Shown here: one piece after another, positions 29,555 through 38,700 of the stretch
How the letters are laid out: every line of letters starts with the position of its first letter
Position numbering within the stretch: position 1 is the stretch's first letter
Source: Anaerocolumna sedimenticola
Lineage (GTDB): Bacteria > Bacillota > Clostridia > Lachnospirales > Lachnospiraceae
Length of the DNA: 64,000 nt
Assembly: GCF_009931695.1 (NCBI RefSeq)
Contig: NZ_CP048000.1
Location: 3,861,501 to 3,925,500 of the forward strand
Direction: 5' to 3'
Made by a program: the position numbers and the translations under genes
The notes under the pieces: generated by a model
The model's input: the letters and a program-made list of their open reading frames with translations, nothing else
What the model was told of the DNA's origin: nothing
Database searches by the model: none

Positions 29555-30172
29555 ATGGATTATACCGATGGATTTTTTCAGGAAATAATGTTTCAAAATG
29601 GCAATGTCTTGCGTATAGATAATGCCTTAATTGAGGAGGTATATAAAACAAATCAAAGAACCGGATATGTACTGATATCTTACGGAATTGAGGACCGGAC
29701 AAACCGGATAAACAATGATTTCCTCAGACTCAACGTAGGAAAAGATACCATAATTATGAATCAATTCGGTGAAACTCTTTGCCTTTGTGATCTGGCTGAG
29801 GGTATTACGGTAGATGCAGAGTTCTCATCTGCTATGACGAGAAGCATTCCCCCTCAAACGAGAGCTTTCCGTATTATTGCCAATACTGAGGCTCCTACCG
29901 TAATGGTTAAGACAGACCGCGTAGTGAATACCGATGAGGAGAACGGCTTTCTCACGACGGGAAATCCTTATGACATAAACGATCAAATGATATTTACCAT
30001 CTCCGGAGAAACAATCATCATAGATCAAAACTATAACCAGATTTCATTAAATGAAATCCAGCCAGGGCAGTTAGTGAGGGTCGAGCATGCCATTTTCCAG
30101 ACATTGAGCATTCCCCCCAAAGCCCGGCTTTTCTTGTTCAGCTTCTTTAAACAGGGTAAGAAAGGACTGTAG
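29555..30172 (+). CDS. hypothetical protein with two tandem repeats
   Basis: A 205-residue, beta-rich protein with no signal peptide and no family that I recognise. It consists of two similar halves: residues about 40-107 end in FSSAMTRSIPPQTRAFRII, and residues about 128-197 end in HAIFQTLSIPPKARLFLFS. In each half a strand of the type DTIIMNQFGETLCLCDLAEG / ETIIIDQNYNQISLNEIQPG precedes it, so the gene arose by internal duplication. It stands alone with its own upstream region. A binding protein of small beta-barrel or OB-like type is possible. Confidence 0.75.
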   Translation: MDYTDGFFQEIMFQNGNVLRIDNALIEEVYKTNQRTGYVLISYGIEDRTNRINNDFLRLNVGKDTIIMNQFGETLCLCDLAEGITVDAEFSSAMTRSIPPQTRAFRIIANTEAPTVMVKTDRVVNTDEENGFLTTGNPYDINDQMIFTISGETIIIDQNYNQISLNEIQPGQLVRVEHAIFQTLSIPPKARLFLFSFFKQGKKGL

Positions 30173-30324
30173 CAATGGAATAAACTTATCTGGCTTGGAA
30201 TAGAGGATATATTCTCGCCCATGTAAAATAGATTTTGAATTATGCAGCACAGTCCTTTCCAATTTATGTTTTAGAAAGATTAAGCTGTTTTGTTCTTCTG
30301 CTATCGCTTTGCAATCTGAAGTTG

Positions 30325-31635
30325 CTAAATATATTGGGTTTTAATATCTATTTCAGGATTTTCTTCATCAATAACGGCAATATCTGCCCCCAAATCAAAA
30401 AGTTTTTCAAAGAAATTATCGTATCCTCTTAATATATGCTCTAATCCATAGATTTTTGATTCACCTTCTGCAATCAATGCCGCCATAACCAATGCCGCAC
30501 ACATTCTAATATCCGTTCCTGTCATAGTTGTTCCGGTTATTTTTTGCATACCCTCGATAATAACCTGAGAATACAGACTTTCATATACCATGCCCATTCG
30601 GTTCATTTCAAATAAGTGATTAAACCTCACCGGAAAAATCGTATCTTTTATGGTGGATTTACCGTTGCAAATTAAAGCATAAACTGTTGCAAATGGTTGT
30701 AAATCCGTCGGAAAACCAGGAAATGGCAACGCATCAATATTGATCGGTTTTAGTTCGCAATTAGCTGCATCAATATGAATAGTATTCTCATCTACTTTTA
30801 TATCTGCACCCGAATCGGATAATATTGTAATTACTGATATCAAATGCTCTGGGATTACATTTTTAATTATTCCGGAACCTTTCGTTGCCGCAATCATAAA
30901 TAAGAATGTCCCAACTTCCAACCGGTCAGGCATAACTTCATGAATTGTTCTTTTTAATTTTTTTACCGATGGTTTAATATGAATGACAGGTGTACCTGCG
31001 CCAGATATTTTAACGCCCATAGAGTTAAATAAGATAGCCATATCCACAATTTCTGGTTCCATAGCAGCATTATAGATAATAGTTTCACTATCAGCTGCAC
31101 TTGCTACTAACATAGCATTTTCCGTTGCACCTACACTTGGAAATCTTAAGAATATTTTTTGACCCTTATAAGGAAATTGTGTTGCCTCACATTTCACATA
31201 TCCGTCAATGATTTCCGTATGAATTCCAAATTTATTAAAGACATACAAATGAATATCAATTGGTCTGTTGCCTATCTTATCTCCGCCTGAAAGAGGTACG
31301 GTTGCCTTACCGAATCTAGCCAGTAAAACACCAAGAAATAAGTTGGATGCCCTGATTTTAGAGACATATTGTTTACTCAAATCTGAATAAACCATATTTC
31401 CTTTGATTATTACCGTATTATTTTCACATGTCAAATGTATACCGATTTCATCTAAGATACCTTTCATTGCATCAATATCAGATATTTCAGATATATTTGT
31501 TAACATTCCCTTACCATTTCCTAAACACATGGTCGGTATTAAAGCTAAAATCGAATTCTTAGAACCACATATTTCTACTTCTCCCCGCAGTGCTTTACCA
31601 CCATTAACTTGTAAATAAGTTTTGTTATTTATCAT
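30325..31635 (-). CDS. murA: UDP-GlcNAc 1-carboxyvinyltransferase with Asp at the catalytic Cys position
   Basis: The first committed step of peptidoglycan synthesis, adding enolpyruvate to UDP-GlcNAc. The 436-residue two-domain EPSP-synthase fold is intact, with CGSKNSIL (Lys26-Asn27) and KIRASNLFLGVLLARFGK. The loop that normally reads PGGCxIGxRP reads LSGGDKIGNRPID, with Asp119 in place of the catalytic Cys. Asp at this place is known from M. tuberculosis MurA and makes it insensitive to fosfomycin. Clostridia often have two MurA copies; this may be the second (MurZ-like). Single gene, no operon partner. Confidence 0.88.
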   Translation of the reverse strand: MINNKTYLQVNGGKALRGEVEICGSKNSILALIPTMCLGNGKGMLTNISEISDIDAMKGILDEIGIHLTCENNTVIIKGNMVYSDLSKQYVSKIRASNLFLGVLLARFGKATVPLSGGDKIGNRPIDIHLYVFNKFGIHTEIIDGYVKCEATQFPYKGQKIFLRFPSVGATENAMLVASAADSETIIYNAAMEPEIVDMAILFNSMGVKISGAGTPVIHIKPSVKKLKRTIHEVMPDRLEVGTFLFMIAATKGSGIIKNVIPEHLISVITILSDSGADIKVDENTIHIDAANCELKPINIDALPFPGFPTDLQPFATVYALICNGKSTIKDTIFPVRFNHLFEMNRMGMVYESLYSQVIIEGMQKITGTTMTGTDIRMCAALVMAALIAEGESKIYGLEHILRGYDNFFEKLFDLGADIAVIDEENPEIDIKTQYI

Positions 31636-32055
31636 TATATATAACCTCTCTAATCCCTTTTTAATGCAATAATCCTTTCTTAATATAAGTATTCAAAATT
31701 GAAATATACGTTAAACATTCTTGAAATATATAGTATCTTTACTGATATTCAATTATTTTATGTAATAATTTTACTATTTTTTACCATATAAATCAATGTA
31801 TATTTACAAGGAATAAATAATTACTAAATTAGATGTCCGTTGTGGCAGCTCTGACCTGTATTATTATAATTATTTATTAGTTCAAAATGAAACATTTTTC
31901 GACAATTATTAATATAATATAATAGTGATATGGTATCACTAAAATTCATTTAAGGAATTACAAATTATAGAAGTGATTTTCAAATGTAATATAAGTATAA
32001 ATGAATACATGTTAGGAGCTTCTTATAAAAAATAATTCCGGAAAGGAATATTGTA
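31636..32055. other. divergent intergenic region of murA and the subtilisin
   Basis: AT-rich. It contains overlapping TATAAT boxes at 31913-31923 and a palindrome at 31923-31941. No gene is seen. Confidence 0.5.
31923..31941 (+). promoter_or_regulatory. palindromic operator candidate at the protease promoter
   Basis: TAGTGATA-tgg-TATCACTA has perfect 8-bp arms around a 3-base spacer. It starts inside or directly after a TATAAT box (31918-31923), where a bound repressor would block transcription of the protease gene 115 bp downstream. Confidence 0.5.
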
Positions 32056-33008
32056 ATGTCTAAACTATCTAAAATATTTCTGAAAAGAAAAAGAATACGT
32101 TTAGTCCCCTTTAGGGTTAAAGAAATCATAGAGAATGTTAATGAGATACCACAAGGAGTTCAGATGATTCAGGCTCCTGCAATCTGGGATAAAAGCCGGA
32201 AAGGGGAAGGGGTTGTTATTGCGGTCATTGATACAGGCTGCCAGATCGATCACCCTGATTTAAGGGACCGAATCATTGGTGGGAGAAACTTTACAAAAGA
32301 TTTTAATGGCGACCCGAATAATTTTTCCGATAATAACGGACATGGCACACATGTTGCCGGTACTATAGCTGCTACGGAAAATAATAACGGGTTCTTGGGG
32401 TTGCACCTATGGCAAAACTTCTGATTTTAAAGGTACTCGGTAAATCCGGCGGTGGAAACTATCAAAATATTATTGAAGCTATTAATTATGCTATTAAGTG
32501 GCGTGGTCCTAAGGGTGAAAAGGTCAGAATTATTTCCATGTCCTTAGGTGGAAGTACGGATGTACCCAAATTACATGATGCTGTAATAAAAGCAGTTAAT
32601 AATAATATTCTTGTTATCTGCGCTTCCGGTAATAACGGGGACAACAATTATAAAACGGATGAGTTAAATTATCCGGCTGCTTATAATGAAGCTCTATCTG
32701 TTGGGGCCATTGATTTTAATAAAAATATAACCAAATACAGTAATTCCAATAATAACGTCGATTTAGTAGCTCCGGGAAATGAAATCATATCAACCTACCT
32801 TGACAGTAAATATGCAAAATTAAGTGGAACGTCAATGGCTACACCCCATGTTTCCGGTGCAGCAGCCTTAATTATAAATATGTGTGAAGAGGAATATGGC
32901 AGAACTCTTACGGAAACTGAAATCTACGCCCAATTAGTAAAACATACTACTTCTCTTGGTTTGGACAAAAGAAATGAAGGAAATGGTATGTTAGATCTGT
33001 CGAAGTAA
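32056..33008 (+). CDS. intracellular subtilisin (S8 serine protease), frameshifted
   Basis: An intracellular protease of the Bacillus ISP type: no signal peptide, a short propeptide containing RLVPFRV (the LIPY/F-type inhibitory motif of ISPs), then the catalytic triad Asp ([14 protein letters not shown]), His (HGTHVAGT) and Ser ([12 protein letters not shown]), with the oxyanion Asn in ICASGNNGD. The frame breaks at GGGG 32397-32400: one more G turns LGLHLWQNF-stop into [16 protein letters not shown]. The restored length is about 317 residues, as in Bacillus ISP. ATG follows GGAAAGGAA. Confidence 0.9.
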
Positions 33009-33058
33009 ATTTCCGCTTAACAAAATCTATTGAATTATGATCATCCTCCATTCATAAA

Positions 33059-33106
33059 TAAATGAACTGATTGATAGGTAAAATCTTATCAATCAGTTCA
33101 TTTTTA
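33059..33106. terminator. strong bidirectional terminator
   Basis: AAATGAACTGATTGATA(A)G pairs almost perfectly with CTTATCAATCAGTTCATTT across a 7-base loop (33060-33103). It has T on one side and A on the other, and lies between the convergent protease and glycosyltransferase genes. Confidence 0.88.
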
Positions 33107-33127
33107 GGATTTCCGCTAAAGCCAGCT

Positions 33128-34429
33128 TCAGTTCTTTGTATCAACGATATTTTTAAAGTCCTTATATAGTTTATCCTGGATCACTGATTTCCTATGATTG
33201 TAAATACCGCATTCCCATGCTTTTTTCTGATATTCATACATCATAGCATGTTGAAGATACAATTTTTTCAATGCTCCATAGATTCGTCTGGTATTTTCTA
33301 TACATACGGCAGCATCTTGTTTATTAAGGTATTCATAACCCGGATTATCAATAGGACAGATGGCCAAAGTACAGCAATTACTTGCCAGACAATCAACTAC
33401 TTTTTCAGAGAAATTAAATTTTTTTTGTTTTCTGTTTTTTTTATCAAACGCTTCTAAAAGAAGGATAATATCTGCATTTCTATATACCTTTTTAAACTCA
33501 TCAGCAGTAACCGGCGGTTTAATAAAAGTTTGTATTCCGTCTGCCAACAGATTTTTTTGGTGTTTCGTAATTTTATCTGAAGGATAAATACTTAAAGTCA
33601 TTCTGGTTGTATTTTTATTCATTTTCTCAAGTGCTTTTTTTATCTGTATTAGTATCTTCCATCGATTATTATTTAAACTTCCTGCATACACTAATTTAAC
33701 AGGAAAATGTACTTCCTTAATGTTAAAATTATCCCTGAACTCACCGCTTTTCCTTAAAACACCGGTATCAACTTTGAATATGTCCTTATATAAATCTGCT
33801 TGTTTCTCTGAGAGGGTATAATATTTCCTGTAAAACTTCATGTTTTTTCTCAGGTCTTTTCTCAGATGAAAACGCCGCAGCCAATACAGAGGTGAGATTT
33901 TAAATTGATCCAATAGATATTCATCATCTCCGGAAAAAACTACAATCGGTTTATCCGTAAGGTTTGCTATTACTCTTTCTAGGTTTAGCATTTTTCTGGA
34001 AGCCTGCCGCAAACTGAATATAATATCCGGATCAAAATCCTGTATAAAGGAAGAAAGACTGGTTTTATCAAACTTACCCCTCATCCATAAAATATCATTA
34101 AAAAAACGAATGGTTTCGGCTGAAGCAGTTTTCCTATGAGGTCTTAAGTACTTATTACTTTCTTTTTTATTTATCTTAATTTTATATTTAGCCTGCTCCT
34201 TATCTAACGTAGAAAATTTGACACCTGCTTTTTGTTTGGTAAGTAGGCTTTTTAACATCATCTTATCGGTTATCTGAAAGTATTTACTGCAGCACTTATT
34301 TTCCGGTACTCCGGGAGCTAAATATATATTTGCAAGTTCAAAAGCCGAATCATTAAACCAGTTTGAGAGAATATTATTTTTATAAACAGTATCATTCCAT
34401 ACTTCATCCGTTAATAATAACACTTTCAT
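33128..34429 (-). CDS. GT-B type glycosyltransferase (GT4-like)
   Basis: Transfers a sugar, probably onto a surface glycan. The 433-residue protein begins MKVLLLTDEVWNDT (N-terminal Rossmann fold), has a central IVVFSGDDEYLLD, and in the C-terminal fold VKLVYAGSLNNNRW, DIILLLEAFDK and FSEKVVDCLASNCCTLAICP, the donor-binding pattern of GT4-like enzymes. The frame is open to 34495, but MKVLLLTDE at 34429 fits the family start; ATG 34450 is an alternative. It follows the GT2 gene by 27 bp. Confidence 0.72.
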   Translation of the reverse strand: MKVLLLTDEVWNDTVYKNNILSNWFNDSAFELANIYLAPGVPENKCCSKYFQITDKMMLKSLLTKQKAGVKFSTLDKEQAKYKIKINKKESNKYLRPHRKTASAETIRFFNDILWMRGKFDKTSLSSFIQDFDPDIIFSLRQASRKMLNLERVIANLTDKPIVVFSGDDEYLLDQFKISPLYWLRRFHLRKDLRKNMKFYRKYYTLSEKQADLYKDIFKVDTGVLRKSGEFRDNFNIKEVHFPVKLVYAGSLNNNRWKILIQIKKALEKMNKNTTRMTLSIYPSDKITKHQKNLLADGIQTFIKPPVTADEFKKVYRNADIILLLEAFDKKNRKQKKFNFSEKVVDCLASNCCTLAICPIDNPGYEYLNKQDAAVCIENTRRIYGALKKLYLQHAMMYEYQKKAWECGIYNHRKSVIQDKLYKDFKNIVDTKN

Positions 34430-34455
34430 AATACACCATAACCTTTCCATAAATT

Positions 34456-35444
34456 TTAAGTAAATTGAAGCAGCCTTTTTACTGCAAGAGAACATTTATC
34501 TGGTGCAACATAAAATGCAGTAAACATCATCTTATAAGAAAAGGGTGTAATTTGGTTATGTTTTACTTTTTTATAAGCTTTTTTATATAAATTAAGGATT
34601 TCTTTCTTGTTTTCGTTATGCTTATCCTTCTTATAATTTGAGTAAAGCCGCATTAAGTAAATGCAATAATATTCCCAGGATAAATCTAATAAACCAATAT
34701 CTCGTTTTTCAAAAAAGTTTATTCTTTCCTCTAAAATATTGGTAAATACCGATACATTAAATGGTTTCGGCTTTTGATTTGTGTTAAATGGATTATGAAA
34801 ACTATAATACATTTTTTATCAATACATGTTACAAGATATGATTTGTAAATCAGCTTATAAGTTAAGGATTCCTCACTGAAATTAAATTGTTTATTTTCTG
34901 AAACCTGTTCCTTAACCGGAAATCTTTCATTGGCAAACAAGGTTGTTCTGTATAATTTGCCTGCCAGTCCCGACTTTATTTTTCTGCTCATAAACGCATC
35001 TTTATTGTTATAAACATAAATTTTTCCATTTTTAGAAACACGGTGAAAACTACTGCCATTTCCATAACAAACGCCGCAGGCGGCAATATCTGTTTTATAT
35101 TTTAGGCATAAGAAAATCAGGGTTTTTAAATAATCCTTGTAAATAAAGTCTTCACAATGAATAAATGCAACATAGCTGCCGGTCATTACGTCTAAACCGG
35201 CATTCCTGGCAGAAGAGATACTTCCATATTCTTTATGAATTACTTTAATTCTTGAATCCAATTTAGCAAAATTCTCACATATTTCAGGGCATTTATCTGG
35301 GGAACCGTTATCAATAAGAATAATTTGCAGTTTTGAATAAGTTTGTTTCCGAATACTTTCCACACAACGGTATAGATAATTCTCAGCCTTATATACCGGC
35401 ACAATAACGCTTACAAGAGGTTTATTTTTCATTTTAACACCCAT
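34456..35444 (-). CDS. family 2 glycosyltransferase, frameshifted
   Basis: An inverting glycosyltransferase of GT2 type: VSVIVPVYKAENYLYRCVES at the start, IILIDNGSPD, GSISSARNAGLDVMTG, and a helical C-terminal part. The DXD position reads HCED (AFIHCEDF) rather than the common DSDD. The frame breaks at T6 34812-34817; one more base gives IDKKMYYSFHNPF, the normal YxxxHNP run of the family. The restored length is about 329 residues. It begins a two-gene unit with the GT-B enzyme and likely acts in the same glycan pathway. Confidence 0.82.
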
Positions 35445-35684
35445 TGCATGCAGGCTGATGTGGTATTACCATATAATAAAATGATTATGAGCTGTTTCAT
35501 GTCTTTAATTTTATTTATTTTGAAATCCATATTTTTACCTGATCTACTTTCGAATATCTAATATTAATCTATTATATTCATGATAAATGTAAGATTCTTC
35601 TGTTAATCCCTGGAATCTGATAAAAATTTATATTTACTATCAGATGCAATTATTACATTTCCAGTTAGCTAAATTGCTTGTTAA

Positions 35685-35780
35685 GACGAACCGAAGAAAC
35701 ACGCTTTGGGAGTTTCTTCGGTTCGCATGCGCGTGGGAGTTATTGCAAGTAAGCTTGTAAATCCCACTTTGCTTTCGCGG
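35685..35780. repeat. hairpin repeat family B, copy 1
   Basis: It contains a perfect 14-bp stem (CGAACCGAAGAAAC at 35687-35700; GTTTCTTCGGTTCG at 35712-35725) and a second, weaker stem GTGGGA...TCCCAC (35732-35768), ending ACTTTGCTTTCGCGG. It is more GC-rich than its surroundings. The reverse complement of 46633-46731 matches it along most of its length. Confidence 0.8.
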
Positions 35781-35785
35781 AAATA

Positions 35786-35855
35786 AAATACCCGGTATAA
35801 TCGTAATTCTTAAATACGAAACGTATTTAAATTATTACGAATATACCGGGTATTT
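35786..35855. terminator. 70-bp hairpin, probable bidirectional terminator
   Basis: AAATACCCGGTATA (35786-35799) pairs perfectly with TATACCGGGTATTT (35842-35855), with further pairing inside. On the minus strand it ends in TATTTTATTT. Confidence 0.65.
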
Positions 35856-35959
35856 ATAAAAAGTCTTTTAGCTTATTCCTATCTATATTAATTCATGATC
35901 TTTTGCTGCCGTAACACTTATTCTTCTAAATCACTATATAATGCATTAGTAAATATAAT

Positions 35960-36067
35960 TTATATAAGTAATATGATTTGCATAAGTAATATAATTTTCT
36001 TATGTAATATAATTTACATAAGTAATATAATTTTCTTAAGTAATACATATTACATATGTAATGTAAT
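35960..36067. repeat. six tandem 18-bp repeats
   Basis: Six units of the form TTACATAAGTAATATAAT follow without gaps (starts at 35960, 35978, 35996, 36014, 36032, 36050), with 1-6 differences between units. Each unit holds a small palindrome around ATAAGTAAT/CTTATGTAA. It lies 36 bp after the GNAT stop. Confidence 0.85.
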
Positions 36068-36103
36068 TCTATAAGGATAGAATGAAATAAGTTATAAAAA
36101 AAG

Positions 36104-36895
36104 TTATAAAATATCACCTCTTCTAAGCATATAGGTATCATAGGGTTTATCATACTCATACCCTAGTTTTTCTGCAAGATGAACCGATGTCAAATTCGCG
36201 GCATCCCAGCTTGGATATAAGCCTTTTTCACGGCAGGCAAGAATTAACGCTGCCCCGGCAATTTGGGCCAGACCTTTATTTCTGAATTCTTCCCGGGTTG
36301 CTATTTCAATTTCAATACCGTCATTATAAATTGTATAGGAAGAAGCACCGCTGATTATTTTGCCGTTATAAGTAATAACCCTGCCAATACCTCTGGTTAA
36401 ATAATCTTCTTTGGATAAAAAATTAGAAACAAAGTCTTTTGACCACGCTTCCTTAAGAGCTTCATCATACCATATTTCATTGATTGGTGATATAGTATAT
36501 TCATTTGGCAGTTTTCTTACGATAGACCTAAGGTATTCGATATTAAATTCATCTTTCTTTTTCTTAATACTGTAACGTTTGATTTTTTTGCAATTATCAC
36601 CATAAATCTGTTCTATTTTATCTCCAATCTTAGTATTATCTGTTATTACAAATGCTAAGGGAAGTTCAGTTAAATTAAGAATCTGGCTAATAAGCTGATT
36701 CGTCGATTCTTTGGTGGCATCACCGTTAAGGAAACAAAAATCACCGCCTTGTACCATAGCACAGGCCGGATTTTGCAAATCATCGGTAAAAGCTCTGCCC
36801 ATATGTCCCTGAAGGCAGGTCAGAATCACCGTATCATGCATAGTTATAAAAAATTTTTCTATTTTATATCGGTTCCCTTTTTCAAGTTCTATCAA
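36104..36895 (-). CDS. GNAT acetyltransferase, PF12746/ZmaR-like group
   Basis: A 263-residue two-part acetyltransferase. The C-terminal GNAT fold shows IEIATREEFRNKGLAQIAG (acetyl-CoA loop) and YPSWDAANLTSVHLAEKLGY, the signature of the GNAT_acetyltran group, which includes zwittermicin resistance protein ZmaR. The start is probably TTG at 36895, 7 bases after AGGAGG. It lies 16 bp after the flavoprotein gene and is the third gene of that operon. Acetylation of an amine or drug is plausible but not shown. Confidence 0.82.
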   Translation of the reverse strand: MIELEKGNRYKIEKFFITMHDTVILTCLQGHMGRAFTDDLQNPACAMVQGGDFCFLNGDATKESTNQLISQILNLTELPLAFVITDNTKIGDKIEQIYGDNCKKIKRYSIKKKKDEFNIEYLRSIVRKLPNEYTISPINEIWYDEALKEAWSKDFVSNFLSKEDYLTRGIGRVITYNGKIISGASSYTIYNDGIEIEIATREEFRNKGLAQIAGAALILACREKGLYPSWDAANLTSVHLAEKLGYEYDKPYDTYMLRRGDIL

Positions 36896-36911
36896 ATCTA
36901 TTCCTCCTATT

Positions 36912-37607
36912 CTACATCCGTTTAAACAAATCTCTTCGTTTTAACCCATGTTCTTTCGCTGACATTCTCCAGCCAAAATGTGCTGCCTGTATGTAGGCGA
37001 ATCTTGGAATATTCATATTAATATATAGATTCTCAGATAATTCATTAGAATTCGATTCCAACCCAGTTAGATTAGATTGAATCTGCTTTAACACACGTTC
37101 TAAAGCTATGCTTAAATTCTTTTTTGGGCCGCGTCCTGCCGGTATGTTTTTTACGGATAGCAGCATTCCACCTGAACCTATACCTATTCCCTGTCCCCAG
37201 GTCAGGCCTGATTTATATGTCCAATTCTGCATGATCTCCAGTGCAATTTTATTTTGGACTCCCTCATAAAAACCGCAATTAACAAGGGCATATACTATAG
37301 CATTCCTACTGCCCTTTGTAGTATAGTAATTTTGTAAGATAGTCAGGACGTTTAAAAGATGGGATGGAATGGAATCTACATAAAGAGGAAATGCAAAAAT
37401 TAATATGTTACATTGATATAGTTTCTTAAGTTCCACTTCTTCAATCTCCGGTTTATGTATTTCAAATTCATACATTTCCAATTTTTCATCTAAAGTTGCG
37501 CTGACATCCTGATTGTTGACTTTTATAAAATCCTTAACCTCACTAAGTAAATATCCTGATGCACTATCCTTAATTTTTGGACTACCATTTATTAATGCTA
37601 TCTTCAA
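36912..37607 (-). CDS. flavodoxin-fold NAD(P)H-dependent FMN reductase-like protein
   Basis: A flavodoxin-like protein of about 231 residues. The N-terminus KIALINGSPKIKDSASGYLL has the SPK...S phosphate-binding loop for FMN, and IFAFPLYVDSIPSHLL is the second FMN-contact loop. I choose TTG at 37607 as start because GGAGGG lies 8 bases before it and the protein then begins with the conserved LKIALINGSPK; the ATG at 37628 overlaps the preceding stop and would put the ribosome site inside the gene. Forms an operon with the next reductase and the GNAT gene. Confidence 0.78.
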   Translation of the reverse strand: MKIALINGSPKIKDSASGYLLSEVKDFIKVNNQDVSATLDEKLEMYEFEIHKPEIEEVELKKLYQCNILIFAFPLYVDSIPSHLLNVLTILQNYYTTKGSRNAIVYALVNCGFYEGVQNKIALEIMQNWTYKSGLTWGQGIGIGSGGMLLSVKNIPAGRGPKKNLSIALERVLKQIQSNLTGLESNSNELSENLYINMNIPRFAYIQAAHFGWRMSAKEHGLKRRDLFKRM

Positions 37608-37628
37608 ATTTAATTCCCTCCATTTCAT

Positions 37629-38105
37629 CTAACTTTCTGAAAAACCGAACAGAGGTTTTTGTGTATTCAAATTAACCCCATTTGCTGTAACTAACTTCTC
37701 TGCTGTCTTTTGTTCTGCTATGGTTATGTCCGATCCATAAAAATATACGGTCAGATTTAACTTGTTATCATACCGGCTTTTGTGGTGCATCTCACCGTTA
37801 CGCAAAGTAAAATATGGGTGAACATAGGAGATACTTCTATCCAGAATATTTTTAATAAAGGGGCTATAACAACCGTAACAGCATTTACTGATAATTATTA
37901 CTTCTTCACTTTTTGAGAATAATTCTCCCATATCACCATAGGAATCCCTGATAATACAAGCTCCAGGAGTTTTAACCCAACAACCAAAACAACCGATGCA
38001 GTTGTATATCGGAGCATTTTCGGAAATAACGTTAATACTGCCGCTTATATCCGGAAAATACTTCTCAAAATCCTGGCTTTCCAAATCATGTATAACTGTT
38101 TTCAT
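37629..38105 (-). CDS. FMN reductase-like flavoprotein with Cys cluster
   Basis: A protein of about 158 residues of the NADPH-dependent FMN reductase/iron-sulfur flavoprotein type. The segment YNCIGCFGCWVKTPGACIIRD has four cysteines in a C-x2-C-x2-C-x6-C pattern, and EVIIISKCCYGCYSPFIKN is the FMN loop. ATG at 38105 follows GGGAGGG at 9 bases; the frame extends upstream, but without a good site. Its stop directly touches the next frame. The two flavoproteins probably work together or as partners in one redox step. Confidence 0.72.
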   Translation of the reverse strand: MKTVIHDLESQDFEKYFPDISGSINVISENAPIYNCIGCFGCWVKTPGACIIRDSYGDMGELFSKSEEVIIISKCCYGCYSPFIKNILDRSISYVHPYFTLRNGEMHHKSRYDNKLNLTVYFYGSDITIAEQKTAEKLVTANGVNLNTQKPLFGFSES

Positions 38106-38304
38106 TTTAACAACCCTCCCTGATCTTATAACCACATTTTTCATAAAAAAGTATAACATAATAGTTGATAAAATGATACAGGGAAAACGAGTTGCCTGGA
38201 AATAAATTCGTCCTAACAACCCGCTTCTTTATTATCAAATATATAAATAACCAAAACAAATACAACTGATATATCATAAATTGGATATAATTATTATTCC
38301 CAAA

Positions 38305-38673
38305 TTACCTCTTTACAGCATAGTAAGGAACAATAATATAACTACCTTCGTGAATCACTTCCGAAGTTAAACCATTACTATACTTAATCTCATCTATATA
38401 AGAATTCATATCATCGTATTCCTCGGTAATATACTGACTCGCAATACTCCATAAAGAATCTCCTTTTTCTATCCTTACACTGGTTACATATTTTTCACGG
38501 TTTACAGCACGCTCTGCTGTAACTTTTGTGGATATAATACTTAAGGAAAGTATTATACTGCAAGTTATCAGTAATCCAATTAAAATCATAGCTCGTCTTT
38601 TCTCTATAAATGTTATTAAATTAGCTGAAAAAGATCTCATCTTCCTGATTTCATAATAATTTCTGTAAGTCAT
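38305..38673 (-). CDS. LysM-domain membrane protein, YneA-like (SOS cell-division inhibitor candidate)
   Basis: A 122-residue protein: one membrane segment (residues 29-49, MILIGLLITCSIILSLSIIS) and then an extracellular LysM domain (VRIEKGDSLWSIASQYI ... NGLTSEVIHEGSYIIVPYY). In Bacillus and Clostridia, yneA with this layout lies divergent to lexA and halts division after DNA damage. Here the same arrangement holds, with LexA-like boxes directly upstream. ATG follows AAGGAGGT. The role is inferred from layout and position, not from close sequence identity. Confidence 0.78.
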   Translation of the reverse strand: MTYRNYYEIRKMRSFSANLITFIEKRRAMILIGLLITCSIILSLSIISTKVTAERAVNREKYVTSVRIEKGDSLWSIASQYITEEYDDMNSYIDEIKYSNGLTSEVIHEGSYIIVPYYAVKR

Positions 38674-38700
38674 AGAAATACCTCCTTATAATGTATAAAT

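Larger units (their letters stand above)
35445..36103. other. 659-bp intergenic region full of hairpins and repeats
   Basis: No gene is seen. From left to right it holds an AT-rich promoter region for the GT2 gene, the first copy of the 97-bp hairpin repeat (35685-35780), a strong hairpin (35786-35855) and an 18-bp tandem repeat (35960-36067). Confidence 0.7.

Noticed and set aside
35960-36067. Possible CRISPR array
   Set aside because: Units are contiguous 18-mers with no unique spacers, and no cas genes are near.
35926-36159. A 77-codon frame with a repeated LYYLCK-like peptide on the minus strand
   Set aside because: The peptide repeat is produced by the 18-bp DNA repeats and overlaps the end of the GNAT gene.
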